A stretch of 64,000 nt of DNA from Rhodoluna sp. KAS3 (GTDB taxonomy: Bacteria; Actinomycetota; Actinomycetes; Actinomycetales; Microbacteriaceae): assembly GCF_026000575.1 (NCBI RefSeq), contig NZ_AP026910.1, positions 124,001-188,000 of the forward strand, written 5' to 3'. Below the pieces are notes generated by a model. It saw only the letters and a program-made list of their open reading frames with translations, did not search any database and was not told the DNA's origin. Shown one piece after another: positions 27,833-38,813 of the stretch; the first letter of the stretch is position 1, and every line of letters begins with the position of its first letter. The position numbers and the translations under genes were made by a program.

Positions 27833-29023
27833 ATGGCTAAGGCGAAATTCGAGCGCACCAAGCCGCACGTCAACATTGGTACCATCGGTCACGTTGACCA
27901 CGGTAAGACCACTTTGACCGCTGCGATCACCCGCGTTCTACACGATGCATACCCTGCGATCAACGCTTCATACGCGTTCGACCAGATCGACAACTCTCCT
28001 GAGGAGAAGCAGCGCGGTATTACCATCAACATCTCACACGTTGAGTACCAGACCGAGAAGCGTCACTACGCACACGTAGACGCTCCAGGCCACGCTGACT
28101 ACATCAAGAACATGATCACCGGTGCCGCACAGATGGACGGCGCGATCCTTGTAGTAGCTGCAACTGACGGTCCTATGCCTCAGACCAAGGAGCACGTGCT
28201 TCTTGCTCGCCAGGTTGGCGTTCCTTACATCGTTGTTGCTCTAAACAAGTCAGACATGGTTGACGACGAAGAAATCCTAGAGCTAGTTGAGATGGAAGTT
28301 CGTGAACTTCTTTCACAGTACGAGTTCCCTGGTGACGACGCTCCTGTAATCAAGGTTTCAGCTCTAAAGGCACTTGAGGGCGACGCAGCGTGGGGTCAGC
28401 GTGTGCTTGACCTTATGAACGCTTGTGACGAGTTCATTCCAGAGCCACAGCGCGACACCGACAAGCCATTCCTTATGCCTGTTGAAGACGTTTTCACCAT
28501 CACTGGTCGTGGAACCGTTCTAACCGGTAAGGTTGAGCGCGGTCAGATCAACGTGAACGACGAAGTTGAGATCGTTGGTATCCGCGACAAGCAGAAGACC
28601 ACCGTTACCGGTATCGAAATGTTCCGCAAGCTACTCGACTTTGCAGAGGCTGGCGAGAACGTAGGTATCTTGATCCGTGGTATCAAGCGTGAAGAAGTTG
28701 AGCGCGGCCAGGTTGTATGTAAGCCAGGCTCAATCACCCCTCACACCAACTTTGACGCAAACGTCTACATCCTTTCAAAGGATGAGGGTGGCCGTCACAA
28801 CCCGTTCTACGCAAACTACCGCCCACAGTTCTACTTCCGTACCACTGACGTGACTGGTGTTATCACCCTTCCTGCAGGTACTGAAATGGTTATGCCTGGC
28901 GACACCACCGAAATGTCAGTTGAGCTAATCCAGCCAATTGCTATGGAAGAGGGTCTTCGCTTCGCTATCCGTGAAGGTGGACGTACCGTTGGTGCGGGTA
29001 CCGTAACCAAGATCACCAAGTAA
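27833..29023 (+). CDS. tuf: Elongation factor Tu
   Basis: This 396-residue GTPase delivers aminoacyl-tRNA to the ribosome. G1 GHVDHGKTT, the switch region [15 protein letters not shown]3 DAPGHADY and G4 NKSD are all intact, and domains 2 and 3 are complete. The ribosome site is GAGGAGG, 6 nt before the ATG. A strong terminator follows, which ends the str group. Confidence 0.98.
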   Translation: MAKAKFERTKPHVNIGTIGHVDHGKTTLTAAITRVLHDAYPAINASYAFDQIDNSPEEKQRGITINISHVEYQTEKRHYAHVDAPGHADYIKNMITGAAQMDGAILVVAATDGPMPQTKEHVLLARQVGVPYIVVALNKSDMVDDEEILELVEMEVRELLSQYEFPGDDAPVIKVSALKALEGDAAWGQRVLDLMNACDEFIPEPQRDTDKPFLMPVEDVFTITGRGTVLTGKVERGQINVNDEVEIVGIRDKQKTTVTGIEMFRKLLDFAEAGENVGILIRGIKREEVERGQVVCKPGSITPHTNFDANVYILSKDEGGRHNPFYANYRPQFYFRTTDVTGVITLPAGTEMVMPGDTTEMSVELIQPIAMEEGLRFAIREGGRTVGAGTVTKITK

Positions 29024-29041
29024 TTTCAGTTACTTAGAGAA

Positions 29042-29070
29042 AGACCCGAGAGAAATCTCGGGTCTTTTTC
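29042..29070 (+). terminator. Terminator after tuf
   Basis: Stem AGACCCGAGA/TCTCGGGTCT with a GAAA loop, followed by TTTTCTCT. The arms extend further with A/T pairs on both sides, so it may also work on the other strand. Confidence 0.9.
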
Positions 29071-29216
29071 TCTAACCGAGCCAGGCGGCGATAGTCGTCC
29101 ACGCGCGAATTCCACGTCGTTGGTGGCGCGTTAAAGTTCACCTAGTGAATAGAGATTTAACTTTCTAACTGCCTGTTTGCCTGTTGTTCACAACCCGGCT
29201 TTGACAGACTTAAAAC

Positions 29217-29561
29217 ATGACCAATGAATCTTCAGCTGCACAGCCAGCAACTCCAAAAACTCCATCCACCGCCAAGCCAGCCGTCCGTGCAACTCGTGCG
29301 ACTCCTGCTCGCACATCAGCTCCACGCGCGGCCGCTAAGCCAGCGGTTCCAACCAAGGTAACCGAGCCAGTGAAACCGGAAGCCGCAAAGAAGCCAGTAG
29401 ACCCAGCCAAGGTTGCAGCGAAGGCTGCTGCTAAAGCAACTGAAAAGCTGGCCAAGAAGACCGCGAGCAAAGAGACAAAAAAGATTGCTAAAAAGGTGGC
29501 CGAAAAGGTCGCCAAGCAGGTCCTGAAGAAGTTGACCAAAAAGGGTAAAAAGAAGAAGTAA
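29217..29561 (+). CDS. Histone-H1-like Lys/Ala/Pro-rich basic protein
   Basis: This 114-residue protein is almost wholly Ala, Lys, Pro and Thr. The first ~65 residues are Pro/Ala/Arg-rich and disordered. The rest consists of Lys/Ala helices (KVAAKAAAKATEKLAKKTAS) ending in GKKKK. It has no globular domain and no signal peptide. Such proteins bind DNA or RNA by charge, as histone H1-like nucleoid proteins do; a nucleoid or ribosome-associated role is inferred. The composition resembles the N-terminal extension of L15 in this window. It sits alone between two terminators, so it has its own promoter. Confidence 0.7.
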   Translation: MTNESSAAQPATPKTPSTAKPAVRATRATPARTSAPRAAAKPAVPTKVTEPVKPEAAKKPVDPAKVAAKAAAKATEKLAKKTASKETKKIAKKVAEKVAKQVLKKLTKKGKKKK

Positions 29562-29572
29562 GTATCATCAAT

Positions 29573-29601
29573 CTCCCTCGGTTTCGACCGGGGGAGTTTT
29601 G
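29573..29601 (+). terminator. Terminator after the H1-like gene
   Basis: Stem CTCCCTCGGT/ACCGGGGGAG with a TTCG tetraloop (one G-U pair), followed by TTTTGATTT. Confidence 0.88.
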
Positions 29602-29945
29602 ATTTAACTCGGGGCAGAAAGATACTCCTGCCCAAAACATTAACTTGCATAGACACGCCAATGTGTGGCAAGATAGACAAGTTCGTGAGTTGTTGCGCTA
29701 TCTGGCGTAAACCACTGCAGGCATGTGATTCATCGAGAGATAGATCCCCCGGCAGCTAGAACAAAAATGTATCCGATAAAACAATCTCGGGTTCGCTTGT
29801 GAAAAATAAGCGACACGCCCGACAGCGTGGGTCGGACAAGCAGTACCCCAGGCAACTGGGTTTGACAGTAAAACAGTGGTGCAACATCAGTAGTGCTACT
29901 AAGCGTTTCGCGGGAGACCGCGAATGTGAACGAGAGCGAGTCAAG
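29602..29945 (+). promoter_or_regulatory. Structured leader and promoter of the S10 operon
   Basis: This gap holds no gene. A weak promoter candidate is TTGCAT-18-CAAGAT (29645-29674). Nearer rpsJ come three compact hairpins: CCCAG-GCAA-CTGGG (29847-29860), AGTAG-TG-CTACT (29889-29900) and TTCGCGG-GAGA-CCGCGAA (29907-29924), two of them capped by GNRA loops. The arrangement suits a ribosomal-protein autoregulatory leader, as known for S10 operons of other bacteria; the ligand is inferred, not shown. Confidence 0.5.
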
Positions 29946-30254
29946 ATGGCCGGACAGAAAATCCGCATTCGACTTAAGTCATATGACCACGAGGTCATTG
30001 ACACTTCGGCACGCAAGATCGTCGACACGGTTACCCGTGCAGGCGCGACTGTGGTTGGCCCAGTGCCATTGCCGACAGAAAAGAACGTGGTCTGTGTGAT
30101 CCGTTCCCCACACAAGTACAAGGACAGCCGCGAGCACTTCGAGATGCGCACCCACAAGCGCGTTATCGACATCATTGACCCAACTCCTAAGGCAGTTGAC
30201 TCATTGATGCGTCTCGACCTTCCGGCAGACGTCAACATCGAGATCAAGCTCTAA
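29946..30254 (+). CDS. rpsJ: Ribosomal protein S10
   Basis: This 102-residue S10 (NusE) serves in the 30S head and in Nus antitermination complexes. The start [19 protein letters not shown] is fixed by family length. The longer reading frame back to 29799 crosses the hairpins of the leader and is not coding. It is first in the S10-spc cluster; rplC follows after 7 nt. Confidence 0.97.
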   Translation: MAGQKIRIRLKSYDHEVIDTSARKIVDTVTRAGATVVGPVPLPTEKNVVCVIRSPHKYKDSREHFEMRTHKRVIDIIDPTPKAVDSLMRLDLPADVNIEIKL

Positions 30255-30261
30255 GGAAATC

Positions 30262-30912
30262 ATGTCTACCAATAGAACCGTTAAGGGACTTCTGGGCAAG
30301 AAGCTCGGCATGACTCAGGTATGGGACGAGAACAACAAGCTTGTTCCTGTCACCGTAGTTGAGGCTGGCTCGAACGTTGTCACCCAGATCAAGAACGCAG
30401 AGACCGATGGCTACGTTGCTATCCAGGTCGCATACGGCGCCATCGACCCACGCAAGGTAAACCAGCCAATCGGCGGTCACTTCGCGAAGGCTGGCGTTAC
30501 TCCTCGTCGTCACATCGCCGAGATCCGCACCGCAGATGCAGCTGACTACACCGTTGGTCAGGAGCTAGGTGTTGAGGTACTAGAGGTCGGCTCAAAGGTC
30601 GACGTCGTTGGTACCTCAAAGGGTAAGGGCTTCGCAGGTCACATGAAGCGCCACGGCTTCTCGGGTGTAGGTGCATCTCACGGTGCTCACCGTAACCACC
30701 GCAAGCCTGGTTCGATCGGTGCCTCTTCGACCCCATCACGCGTTTTCAAGGGAACCCGTATGGCTGGTCGCATGGGTTCAGACCGCGTAACCACTTTGAA
30801 CCTAACCCTTCACGCAGTTGATGCTGAAAAGGGCCTATTGATCATCAAGGGCGCAATCCCTGGTCCTAAGGGCCAGCTTGTATTCGTCCGCAACGCTGTG
30901 AAGGGAGCGTAA
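30262..30912 (+). CDS. rplC: Ribosomal protein L3
   Basis: This 216-residue L3 protein starts [20 protein letters not shown]. It has the long central loop ([17 protein letters not shown] then KPGSIG) that reaches the peptidyl-transferase centre. AAGGAA lies before the ATG, and rplD is 5 nt downstream. Confidence 0.98.
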   Translation: MSTNRTVKGLLGKKLGMTQVWDENNKLVPVTVVEAGSNVVTQIKNAETDGYVAIQVAYGAIDPRKVNQPIGGHFAKAGVTPRRHIAEIRTADAADYTVGQELGVEVLEVGSKVDVVGTSKGKGFAGHMKRHGFSGVGASHGAHRNHRKPGSIGASSTPSRVFKGTRMAGRMGSDRVTTLNLTLHAVDAEKGLLIIKGAIPGPKGQLVFVRNAVKGA

Positions 30913-30917
30913 CCAGA

Positions 30918-31607
30918 ATGGCTGAAACCACAAAGGTAGACGTTCTTGACGTTGCAGGTAAGAAGGCTGGCTCAGTAGAGCTTCCTGGCGACCTATTCGA
31001 CGCTCAGACAAACGTTCCGCTACTACACCAGGTTGTAGTCGCACAGCTTGCTGCTGCTCGTCAGGGCACCCAGTCAACCAAGCGTCACGGCGAGGTTTCT
31101 GGAACCGGTAAGAAGCCTTTCAAGCAGAAGGGAACCGGTCGTGCTCGTCAGGGTTCGATGCGTGCTCCTCAGATGCGTGGCGGTTACATCTCACACGGTC
31201 CAAAGCCTCGTGACTACGACCAGCGCACTCCTAAGAAGATGAAGGCAGCAGCAGTTCGCGGTGCAGTTTCAGACCGCGCTCGTAACGGCCGCCTACACAT
31301 CATCAACGAGTTCGCAATTGGTTCGACCCCGTCAACCAAGGCTGCAGCGTCAATCCTGTTGTCACTAACCCAGCGCCGCAACGTGCTAGTGGTTCTTGAC
31401 CGCACCGACGACACCAGCTACAAGAGCTTGCGCAACCTACAGAACGTTCACGTTCTTCCGGTTGACCAGCTAAACGCTTACGACATCCTGTTGAGCGACG
31501 ACTTGGTATTCACCAAGGCCGCACTTGACGCTTACATCGCAGGTCCAGCGAAGGGTACCTCAGCTAAGGCTGTTGCTACCTCAGCAGAGGCCGCCAAGGA
31601 GGCATAG
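30918..31607 (+). CDS. rplD: Ribosomal protein L4
   Basis: This 229-residue L4 protein has the exit-tunnel loop [20 protein letters not shown] complete. It carries a C-terminal low-complexity tail ([17 protein letters not shown]) that is longer than in most bacteria. In E. coli L4 represses its own operon; whether it acts on the hairpin leader here is unknown. rplW follows after 2 nt. Confidence 0.98.
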   Translation: MAETTKVDVLDVAGKKAGSVELPGDLFDAQTNVPLLHQVVVAQLAAARQGTQSTKRHGEVSGTGKKPFKQKGTGRARQGSMRAPQMRGGYISHGPKPRDYDQRTPKKMKAAAVRGAVSDRARNGRLHIINEFAIGSTPSTKAAASILLSLTQRRNVLVVLDRTDDTSYKSLRNLQNVHVLPVDQLNAYDILLSDDLVFTKAALDAYIAGPAKGTSAKAVATSAEAAKEA

Positions 31608-31609
31608 TC

Positions 31610-31909
31610 ATGACTGCGATCAACAAGGACCCACGCGAGGTCATCATCAAGCCGGTAGTTTCTGAGAAGAGCTACAACTTGATCGACAACGGAAAGTACA
31701 CCTTCGAGGTAGACCCACGTTCGAACAAGACTGAGATCAAGCAGGCCATCGAGGTTATCTTCGGTGTAAAGGTTGCTTCGGTCAACACTCTTAACCGCGT
31801 TGGCAAGACCCGCCGTACCAAGTTCGGTTTGGGCAAGCGCAAGGACACCAAGCGCGCCATCGTTACCCTAAAGTCCGGCTCTATCGACATCTTCAACAAC
31901 GTCGGTTAG
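31610..31909 (+). CDS. rplW: Ribosomal protein L23
   Basis: This 99-residue L23 is at the tunnel exit and is the docking site for trigger factor and SRP. The conserved VRVGKTRR-like segment appears as [19 protein letters not shown]. Standard length, 17 nt before rplB. Confidence 0.97.
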   Translation: MTAINKDPREVIIKPVVSEKSYNLIDNGKYTFEVDPRSNKTEIKQAIEVIFGVKVASVNTLNRVGKTRRTKFGLGKRKDTKRAIVTLKSGSIDIFNNVG

Positions 31910-31926
31910 GCGAGAGGAACCTACAA

Positions 31927-32763
31927 ATGGCTATTCGTAAATACAAGCCAACGACCCCAGGTCGTCGTGGCTCTTCGGTCTCAGACTTTGCTGAGATCAC
32001 TCGCTCGACTCCAGAGAAGTCGTTGCTACGCCCACTAAGCAAGACTGGTGGCCGTAACTCAGCTGGTCGTATCACTACCCGTCACATCGGTGGTGGCCAC
32101 AAGCGTCAGTACCGTGTCATCGACTTCCGTCGTCACGACAAGGATGGCGTTCCAGCTACCGTTGCTCACATCGAGTACGACCCGAACCGTACCGCTAACA
32201 TCGCCCTTCTGCACTACGCAGATGGTGAGAAGCGTTACATCATTGCGCCGAACAAGCTAAAGCAGGGCGACCGCATTGAGCAGGGTCCAGCAGCGGACAT
32301 CAAGCCAGGAAACGCTCTTCCATTGAAGAACATTCCAGTTGGTACCGTTGTGCACGCTATCGAGCTAAAGCCAGGCGGCGGTGCCAAGATGGCACGTTCA
32401 GCCGGTGCTTCTGTTCGTCTAGTTGCAAAAGATGGACCATACGCACAGCTTCGTCTACCTTCAGGTGAAATCCGTAACGTAGACGCTCGCTGCCGTGCAA
32501 CCGTTGGTGAGGTCGGCAACGCCGAGCAGTCAAACATCAACTGGGGTAAGGCTGGCCGTATGCGTTGGAAGGGCAAGCGCCCAACCGTTCGTGGTGTAGC
32601 TATGAACCCAGTTGACCACCCACACGGTGGTGGTGAAGGTAAGACCTCTGGTGGTCGTCACCCGGTAACCCCTTGGGGTCAGGCCGAGGGTCGTACCCGT
32701 AAGCCAAACCTTCCATCCGACAAGCTAATCGTCCGTCGTCGTAACGTCGGCAAGAAGCGTTAA
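31927..32763 (+). CDS. rplB: Ribosomal protein L2
   Basis: This 278-residue L2 is needed for subunit joining and peptidyl transfer. It starts [20 protein letters not shown], and the C-terminal [20 protein letters not shown], with the functionally important His, is intact. Confidence 0.98.
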   Translation: MAIRKYKPTTPGRRGSSVSDFAEITRSTPEKSLLRPLSKTGGRNSAGRITTRHIGGGHKRQYRVIDFRRHDKDGVPATVAHIEYDPNRTANIALLHYADGEKRYIIAPNKLKQGDRIEQGPAADIKPGNALPLKNIPVGTVVHAIELKPGGGAKMARSAGASVRLVAKDGPYAQLRLPSGEIRNVDARCRATVGEVGNAEQSNINWGKAGRMRWKGKRPTVRGVAMNPVDHPHGGGEGKTSGGRHPVTPWGQAEGRTRKPNLPSDKLIVRRRNVGKKR

Positions 32764-32780
32764 TAGGAGTCTGAAAACAA

Positions 32781-33062
32781 ATGCCACGTAGTTTGAAAAA
32801 GGGTCCATTCGTTGACGACCACCTATTCCAGAAGGTCGCCAAGCAGAATGAGGCTGGCACCAAGAACGTGATCAAGACCTGGTCTCGCCGCTCAATGATT
32901 GTTCCAGCCATGCTGGGCCACACCATTGCAGTGCACGACGGTCGCAAGCACGTACCAGTTTTCGTCACCGAGACCATGGTTGGTCACAAGCTTGGCGAAT
33001 TCTCACCTACCCGCACCTTCCGTGGTCACGTGAAGGATGACAAGAAGGGACGTCGCAAGTAA
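32781..33062 (+). CDS. rpsS: Ribosomal protein S19
   Basis: This 93-residue S19 of the 30S head starts [19 protein letters not shown] and ends in the conserved [20 protein letters not shown]. Its stop codon overlaps the rplV start by one base (TAATG). Confidence 0.98.
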   Translation: MPRSLKKGPFVDDHLFQKVAKQNEAGTKNVIKTWSRRSMIVPAMLGHTIAVHDGRKHVPVFVTETMVGHKLGEFSPTRTFRGHVKDDKKGRRK

Positions 33063-33451
33063 TGGAAGCTGTAGCAAAGGTCAAGCACATCCGTGTGACC
33101 CCAATGAAGGCTCGTCGCGTCGTTAACCTGATCCGCGGCAAGCAGGCCTCAGAAGCCATGGCAATCCTGAAGTTCGCACCTCAGGCAGCCAGCGAGCCAG
33201 TATTCAAGTTGGTTCAGGCAGCTGTTGCAAACGCAAAGGTTAAGGCCGATGCAAGCAACACCTTCCTAAACGAAGACGACTTGTTCGTTTCACAGGCGTT
33301 CGTAGACGAGGGCACCACCCTGAAGCGGTTCCAGCCGCGTGCACAGGGTCGCGCATTCCAGATCTTGAAGCGCACCAGCCACATCACCATTGTGGTTGCA
33401 ACCCCAGATGAGCTTGCTAGCAAGTCAACCGCTAAGAAAGGTGGCAACTAA
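33062..33451 (+). CDS. rplV: Ribosomal protein L22
   Basis: This 129-residue L22 has a beta-hairpin extending into the exit tunnel (the macrolide-associated loop, around [20 protein letters not shown]). There is a one-base overlap with both neighbours, so translation is coupled. Confidence 0.97.
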   Translation: MEAVAKVKHIRVTPMKARRVVNLIRGKQASEAMAILKFAPQAASEPVFKLVQAAVANAKVKADASNTFLNEDDLFVSQAFVDEGTTLKRFQPRAQGRAFQILKRTSHITIVVATPDELASKSTAKKGGN

Positions 33452-34203
33452 TGGGTCAAAAAGTAAACCCATACGGTTTCCGTCTAGGAATCACCACCGA
33501 TCACGTATCGCGTTGGTTCGCTGACTCAACCAAAAAGGGACAGCGTTACCAGGACTACGTAACCGAGGACATCAAGGTTCGTGCACTATTGACCTCACGT
33601 CTAGACCGCGCAGGCGTGTCTCGCGTTGAGATCGAGCGCACCCGTGACCGCGTCCGCGTTGACATTCACACTGCTCGCCCAGGCCTAGTAATCGGTCGCC
33701 GCGGTGCAGAGGCAGAGGCTATCCGCGCTGACCTAGAGAAGCTAACCGGTAAGCAGATCCAGTTGAACATCCTTGAGGTTAAGAACCCAGACATGGATGC
33801 ACAGCTAGTTGCACAGGGTATCGCTGAGCAGCTAAACGCACGTGTGGCTTTCCGCCGCGCAATGCGTAAGGGTATGCAGGGTGCACTTCGCCAGGGCGCA
33901 AAGGGTATCCGTGTTCAGTGTTCAGGTCGTCTTGGTGGAGCAGAAATGTCTCGTACCGAGTTCTACCGTGAAGGCCGTGTGCCACTACACACCCTTCGTG
34001 CCAACATCGACTACGGCTTCTACGAAGCTAAGACTGTTTTCGGTCGCATCGGTGTAAAGGTATGGATCTACAAGGGTGACATCACCAACAAGGAGCTAGC
34101 TGTTCAGCAGGCAAACGCACCAAAGCGCCAGGAGCGCCCACGTCGTAGCCCAGCTGCAGAGGCACCTGTCGCTGCTCCAGTAGCAGAGAAGGTTGAGGCT
34201 TAA
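33451..34203 (+). CDS. rpsC: Ribosomal protein S3
   Basis: This 250-residue S3 forms the mRNA entry channel and has helicase activity. The KH domain motif [20 protein letters not shown] is present. An Ala/Pro/Glu/Val tail of about 30 residues ([20 protein letters not shown]) extends past the conserved core. Confidence 0.98.
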   Translation: MGQKVNPYGFRLGITTDHVSRWFADSTKKGQRYQDYVTEDIKVRALLTSRLDRAGVSRVEIERTRDRVRVDIHTARPGLVIGRRGAEAEAIRADLEKLTGKQIQLNILEVKNPDMDAQLVAQGIAEQLNARVAFRRAMRKGMQGALRQGAKGIRVQCSGRLGGAEMSRTEFYREGRVPLHTLRANIDYGFYEAKTVFGRIGVKVWIYKGDITNKELAVQQANAPKRQERPRRSPAAEAPVAAPVAEKVEA

Positions 34204-34205
34204 TC

Positions 34206-34625
34206 ATGTTGATTCCTCGTCGCGTAAAGCACCGCAAGCAGCACCACCCGAAGCGTTCGGGTCACGCTACCGGCGGTACCACCGTTGCATTCGGTGAGTT
34301 CGGTATCCAGGCGCTAACTCCTGCGTACGTAACCAACCGTCAGATCGAGTCAGCTCGTATCGCAATGACCCGTCACATCAAGCGTGGTGGAAAGGTGTGG
34401 ATCAACATCTTCCCTGACCGTCCGCTAACCAAGAAGCCTGCTGAAACCCGCATGGGTTCAGGTAAGGGTTCACCAGAGTGGTGGGTAGCTAACGTCAAGC
34501 CAGGCCGCGTACTTTTCGAAGTTTCAGGCGTAAGCGAAGAACTTGCTCGTGAAGCAATGACCCGCGCAATCCACAAGCTGCCTCTAAAGGCACGCATCAT
34601 CAAGCGTGAAGAAGGTGACGCATAA
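34206..34625 (+). CDS. rplP: Ribosomal protein L16
   Basis: This 139-residue L16, near the A site, starts [20 protein letters not shown]. The conserved [20 protein letters not shown], in which an arginine is a hydroxylation site in some bacteria, is present. It overlaps rpmC by one base. Confidence 0.98.
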   Translation: MLIPRRVKHRKQHHPKRSGHATGGTTVAFGEFGIQALTPAYVTNRQIESARIAMTRHIKRGGKVWINIFPDRPLTKKPAETRMGSGKGSPEWWVANVKPGRVLFEVSGVSEELAREAMTRAIHKLPLKARIIKREEGDA

Positions 34626-34918
34626 TGGCGATCGGTTCAAAGAACCTAAACCCAGCTGAGCTCGACAAGATCGAAGATTCAGTGTTGGTAGAAGAGCTAA
34701 AGAAGGCTCGTGAAGAGCTTTTCAACCTACGTTTTCAGTCGGCTACTGGCCAGCTAGAAAGCCACGGTCGTCTACGTGCAGTCAAGCGTGACATCGCTCG
34801 CATCTACACCATCATCCGTGAGCGTGAGCTAGGTATTCGTGCAGTTCCAGCTGCAGCTGCCAAGCCAGCTACCAAGGCTAAGAAGGCTGCAGACGCAGCT
34901 GCCACCGAGGAGGCATAA
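34625..34918 (+). CDS. rpmC: Ribosomal protein L29 with long C-terminal tail
   Basis: This 97-residue L29 has a coiled two-helix core ([20 protein letters not shown], typical) ending near residue 72. A further ~25 residues of Ala/Lys ([20 protein letters not shown]) extend beyond the usual 60-75-residue length. One of several low-complexity tails on ribosomal proteins here. Confidence 0.96.
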   Translation: MAIGSKNLNPAELDKIEDSVLVEELKKAREELFNLRFQSATGQLESHGRLRAVKRDIARIYTIIRERELGIRAVPAAAAKPATKAKKAADAAATEEA

Positions 34919-34920
34919 CA

Positions 34921-35214
34921 ATGGCTGACAAGAAGACTGTAGAAGCTGCTCCAGCTACCGAGGGTCGCGGTTACCGCAAGACCCGTCGTGGCTACGTAGT
35001 TAGCGACAAGATGGACAAGACCATCGTTGTAGAGGTAGAAGACCGCGTAAAGCACCCGCTTTACGGCAAGGTTATCCGCCGCTCAACCAAGGTCAAGGCT
35101 CACGATGAGACCAACTCAGCTGGTATCGGCGACCTCGTAGTAATCAGCGAGACCCGTCCACTATCAGCAACCAAGAACTGGCGCCTAGTCGAAATCGTCG
35201 AAAAGGCCAAGTAA
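34921..35214 (+). CDS. rpsQ: Ribosomal protein S17
   Basis: This 97-residue S17 has an OB-fold core [20 protein letters not shown], a short Ala/Glu N-terminal lead and a normal C-terminus. A 53-nt gap with a small CATCCC/GGGA hairpin separates it from rplN, the usual S10/spc operon boundary. Confidence 0.97.
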   Translation: MADKKTVEAAPATEGRGYRKTRRGYVVSDKMDKTIVVEVEDRVKHPLYGKVIRRSTKVKAHDETNSAGIGDLVVISETRPLSATKNWRLVEIVEKAK

Positions 35215-35267
35215 TCACCCCTCGACATCCCGTCGGTAATGGGAAGTCGTATAACAAGGAGTAAAAA

Positions 35268-35636
35268 ATGCTTCAACAGGAATCCAGATGTAAGGTTGCC
35301 GACAACACCGGCGCCAAAGAAATCTTGGTTATCCGTGTGCTTGGCGGCTCAAAGCGCCGCTACGCGGGACTAGGCGACCTAGTAGTCGCCACCGTAAAGG
35401 ACGCAATTCCTGGCGGTAACGTCAAGAAGGGTGACGTCGTTAAGGCTGTCATCGTGCGCACCAAGAAGGAGACCCGTCGTCCAGATGGTTCTTACATCAA
35501 GTTCGACGAGAACGCTGCAGTGATCATCAAGAAGGACGGCGAGCCTCAGGGTACCCGCATCTTTGGTCCAGTTGGCCGCGAGCTTCGTGACAAGAAGTTC
35601 ATGAAGATCATCTCGCTAGCACCGGAGGTAATTTAA
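35268..35636 (+). CDS. rplN: Ribosomal protein L14
   Basis: This 122-residue L14 starts [20 protein letters not shown], exactly the family length. An ACAAGGAG site precedes it. It is first gene of the spc part of the cluster. Confidence 0.98.
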   Translation: MLQQESRCKVADNTGAKEILVIRVLGGSKRRYAGLGDLVVATVKDAIPGGNVKKGDVVKAVIVRTKKETRRPDGSYIKFDENAAVIIKKDGEPQGTRIFGPVGRELRDKKFMKIISLAPEVI

Positions 35637-35638
35637 TT

Positions 35639-35998
35639 ATGGCGACCATCAAGAAGGGCGACCTAGTACAGGTCATCACCGGACGCAAGCAGGACAAGGG
35701 CGGCGACCGCGGTAAGCAGGGCGTTGTTCTATTCGTAAACAAGGAGACCAACCGTGTCCTTGTTGAGGGCATCAACATGGTTACCAAGCACGTCAAGGTT
35801 GGCCAGACCGACCGTGGCACAAAGACTGGTGGCATTGAGGTTGCTGAGGCTCCGATTCACATTTCAAACGTGGCTCTAGTTGACCCATCAACCAAGAAGC
35901 CAACCCGCATTGGTTCACGTCTTGACACCAAGACCATCAGCGGTGTTAAGAAGACTGTTCGTGTTCGCGTTGCGAAGAAGTCAGGTAAGGACATCTAA
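35639..35998 (+). CDS. rplX: Ribosomal protein L24
   Basis: This 119-residue L24 has a KOW motif near its start ([20 protein letters not shown]) and initiates 50S assembly. Two nt separate it from each neighbour. Confidence 0.97.
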   Translation: MATIKKGDLVQVITGRKQDKGGDRGKQGVVLFVNKETNRVLVEGINMVTKHVKVGQTDRGTKTGGIEVAEAPIHISNVALVDPSTKKPTRIGSRLDTKTISGVKKTVRVRVAKKSGKDI

Positions 35999-36000
35999 TA

Positions 36001-36576
36001 ATGGCTACTACTAAGACTCCAGCTAAGGCGCTTCCACGTCTTAAGGCAAAGTACCGCGCAGACATCGCTGCTGCTCTGGCAAAGGAATTTGGTCTAACCA
36101 ACCCTCACCAGATCCCAAACCTAACCAAGATTGTTGTAAACATGGGTGTTGGTGACGCTGCCAAGGATGGCAAGCTAATCGACGGCGCAATCCGCGACCT
36201 AACCGCAATCACCGGTCAGAAGCCACAGGTTAACTTGGCTCGCAAGTCAATTGCGCAGTTCAAGCTTCGTGAGGGCCAGGCAATTGGTGCACACGTTACC
36301 CTTCGTGGCGACCGTATGTGGGAATTCCTAGACCGTCTATTGAACCTTGCTCTTCCTCGTGTTCGCGACTTCCGCGGCTTGAGCGACCAGCAGTTCGACG
36401 GTAACGGAAACTACACCTTCGGTCTTCAGGAGCAGACTCTGTTCCACGAAATCGACCAGGACAAGGTTGACCGCCCACGCGGTATGGACATCACTGTCGT
36501 TACCACCGCAAAGAACAACGATGAAGGCCGTGCGCTTCTAAAGGCACTTGGCTTCCCGTTCAAGACCAACGAATAA
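36001..36576 (+). CDS. rplE: Ribosomal protein L5
   Basis: This 191-residue L5 binds 5S rRNA. The conserved [16 protein letters not shown] and [15 protein letters not shown] are present. rpsN, often found next in this operon, is absent; a 62-nt gap with a CCAGCCG/CGGCCTGG hairpin takes its place before rpsH. Confidence 0.98.
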   Translation: MATTKTPAKALPRLKAKYRADIAAALAKEFGLTNPHQIPNLTKIVVNMGVGDAAKDGKLIDGAIRDLTAITGQKPQVNLARKSIAQFKLREGQAIGAHVTLRGDRMWEFLDRLLNLALPRVRDFRGLSDQQFDGNGNYTFGLQEQTLFHEIDQDKVDRPRGMDITVVTTAKNNDEGRALLKALGFPFKTNE

Positions 36577-36638
36577 ATCGGGAAGGTCCAGCCGCTTGTA
36601 AACGGCCTGGAAACCTCCGAGGAAATGGAAACAAATAA

Positions 36639-37037
36639 ATGACAATGACAGATCCGGTTGCAGACTTTCTGACCCGGCTGCGCAACGGTAACTCTGCGTA
36701 CCACGAGTCAGTTAGCTTGCCTTACAGCAAGCTAAAGGCCAACATCGCAGACATCCTCAAGTCAGAGGGTTACGTTGCAAGCGTTAAGGTAGAAGACGCC
36801 GAAGTCGGTAAGACTTTGACCGTCGAGCTAAAGTACGGCCCTAACCGCGAGCGTTCAATCGCTGGCATCAAGCGTGTTTCAAAGCCAGGTCTTCGCGTTT
36901 ACGCAAAGAGCACCGAGCTTCCTCGCGTTCTTGGTGGTTTGGGTATCGCTATCCTTTCAACTTCATCAGGTCTACTAACTGACCGTCAGGCTGCCAAGAA
37001 AGGAGTAGGTGGGGAAGTTCTCGCCTACGTTTGGTAA
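36639..37037 (+). CDS. rpsH: Ribosomal protein S8
   Basis: This 132-residue S8 starts [20 protein letters not shown]; an ATG two codons later is a possible alternative. In E. coli S8 represses the spc operon through rplE mRNA. Confidence 0.97.
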   Translation: MTMTDPVADFLTRLRNGNSAYHESVSLPYSKLKANIADILKSEGYVASVKVEDAEVGKTLTVELKYGPNRERSIAGIKRVSKPGLRVYAKSTELPRVLGGLGIAILSTSSGLLTDRQAAKKGVGGEVLAYVW

Positions 37038-37043
37038 TCACAC

Positions 37044-37580
37044 ATGTCACGTATTGGTAGATTGCCGATTCCAGTTCCAGCTGGAGTCGAAGTAAAGATT
37101 GACGGCAACACCGTTGAGGTAAAGGGCCCTAAGGGAACCTTGTCTCACGTAGTTGCAGCTCCGATCACTGTTGCACTAGAAGATGGCAACGTTGTTGTCA
37201 CCCGTCCAGACGACGAGCGTACCTCTCGTTCACTTCACGGTCTAAGCCGCACATTGATTGCTAACAACATCGAGGGTGTAACCAACGGTTTCACCAAGGC
37301 ACTTGAGATCGTCGGTACCGGTTACCGTGTGACTGCAAAGGGTTCAGACGTTGAGTTTGCTCTTGGTTACTCACACCCAATCCTGGTTCAGCCACCTCAG
37401 GGCATCACTTTCACCGTAGAGGGCAACACCAAGATCTCTGTGTCAGGAATTGACAAGCAGGTCGTTGGTGAGGTTGCCGCTAACCTACGCAAGCTACGTA
37501 AGCCAGAGCCATACAAGGGCAAGGGTGTTCGTTACGCAGGCGAGGTTGTTCGTCGCAAGGCCGGAAAGGCTGGTAAGTAA
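37044..37580 (+). CDS. rplF: Ribosomal protein L6
   Basis: This 178-residue L6 consists of two similar beta domains and ends with [20 protein letters not shown], the standard signature. Confidence 0.98.
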   Translation: MSRIGRLPIPVPAGVEVKIDGNTVEVKGPKGTLSHVVAAPITVALEDGNVVVTRPDDERTSRSLHGLSRTLIANNIEGVTNGFTKALEIVGTGYRVTAKGSDVEFALGYSHPILVQPPQGITFTVEGNTKISVSGIDKQVVGEVAANLRKLRKPEPYKGKGVRYAGEVVRRKAGKAGK

Positions 37581-37582
37581 AC

Positions 37583-37960
37583 ATGGGTCTCATTCCTAAG
37601 ACTCGCGGCAAGAGCAAGAGCGCTGCACGTACTCGTCGCCACCTTCGTCTTCGTAAGAAGATCAAGGGTGACGCACTTCGTCCACGCCTAGTTGTTAACC
37701 GCTCAGCACGTCACGTATTCGTCCAGGTTGTAGACGACACCAAGGGCATCACCTTGGTTTCAGCTTCAACCATGGAAGCTAACTTCCGTCAGTCAGCTGA
37801 CGACAAGAGCGCAAAGTCAAAGGCGGTTGGTCTGCTAATCGCTGAGCGCGCAAAGAAGGCCGGCATCTCTGAGGTTGTATTCGACCGCGGTGGTAACAAG
37901 TACGCAGGTCGTATCGCAGCTATCGCTGATGGCGCACGTGAAGGTGGGTTGGTCCTCTAA
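37583..37960 (+). CDS. rplR: Ribosomal protein L18
   Basis: This 125-residue L18 binds 5S rRNA and has a basic N-terminal arm ([19 protein letters not shown]). It overlaps rpsE by one base. Confidence 0.98.
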   Translation: MGLIPKTRGKSKSAARTRRHLRLRKKIKGDALRPRLVVNRSARHVFVQVVDDTKGITLVSASTMEANFRQSADDKSAKSKAVGLLIAERAKKAGISEVVFDRGGNKYAGRIAAIADGAREGGLVL

Positions 37961-38628
37961 TGGCTGATAACAAGGAGCAAAAGTTGTCTACTGAGACTAC
38001 TGACGCAGCAGCAACAGCTGTTGCCACAGAGACCGTAGAGCCTAACGAGCGCGAAGCTCGCCGTGGTTCACGCGACCGTGCACCTCGTGGTGACCGTCGT
38101 GAGCGCGAGACCGAGAAGAGCCCATTCCTAGAGCGCGTTGTAACCATCAACCGTGTTTCAAAGGTGGTCAAGGGTGGTCGTCGCTTCAGCTTCACCGCAC
38201 TAGTAGTTGTCGGTGACGGCAATGGTCTAGTTGGCGTTGGTTACGGAAAATCTAAGGAAGTTCCGTCAGCAATCGCTAAGGGTGTTGAAGAGGCAAAGAA
38301 GAACTTCTTCCGCGTCCCACGCATCGCAAGCACCATTCCTCACCCAGTCCAGGGTGAGGCAGCTGCAGGTGTAGTTCTACTTCGCCCAGCCGCTGCGGGT
38401 ACCGGTGTTATCGCCGGTGGTCCAGTGCGTGCAGTGCTTGAGTGTGCAGGTATCCACGATGTACTTTCAAAGTCATTGGGATCTTCAAACACCATCAACA
38501 TCGTTCACGCCACCATCGAGGCACTGCGCCAGCTCGAAGAGCCAGCAGCAGTTGCAGCTCGTCGTGGTCTATCGCTTGAAGAAGTTGCTCCGGCAGGTCT
38601 TCTTCGCCAGCAGAAGGCAGGTGCCTAA
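37960..38628 (+). CDS. rpsE: Ribosomal protein S5 with N-terminal extension
   Basis: This 222-residue S5 acts in decoding fidelity and mRNA helicase activity. The core starts near [20 protein letters not shown]; about 50 residues before it are a charged, low-complexity lead ([13 protein letters not shown]-like) typical of actinobacterial S5. The first ATG is used; it overlaps rplR. Confidence 0.97.
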   Translation: MADNKEQKLSTETTDAAATAVATETVEPNEREARRGSRDRAPRGDRRERETEKSPFLERVVTINRVSKVVKGGRRFSFTALVVVGDGNGLVGVGYGKSKEVPSAIAKGVEEAKKNFFRVPRIASTIPHPVQGEAAAGVVLLRPAAAGTGVIAGGPVRAVLECAGIHDVLSKSLGSSNTINIVHATIEALRQLEEPAAVAARRGLSLEEVAPAGLLRQQKAGA

Positions 38629-38813
38629 TGGCTACTAGTCTCAAGGTAACCCAGATCAAGAGTGCAATCGGCAACAAGCCAAACCAGCGCGAGACCCTTC
38701 GTAGTCTCGGACTAAAGCGCATCGGCGACATCATCGTCAAAGATGACAGCCTTGTAGTACGCGGTATGGTTCGCACCGTTGCCCACCTAGTTAAGGTCGA
38801 GGAGATCAACTAA
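38628..38813 (+). CDS. rpmD: Ribosomal protein L30
   Basis: This 61-residue L30 has the signature [20 protein letters not shown] then [10 protein letters not shown]. One-base overlaps with rpsE and rplO. Confidence 0.98.
   Translation: MATSLKVTQIKSAIGNKPNQRETLRSLGLKRIGDIIVKDDSLVVRGMVRTVAHLVKVEEIN

Noticed and set aside
29210-29680. 156-residue minus-strand frame opposite the H1-like gene
   Set aside because: Long Phe/Ala-rich shadow frame created by the Lys/Ala-rich codons on the plus strand, and it crosses a terminator.
29799-29945. In-frame upstream extension of rpsJ
   Set aside because: It would add 49 residues unlike any S10, and crosses the three leader hairpins; family length fixes the ATG at 29946.
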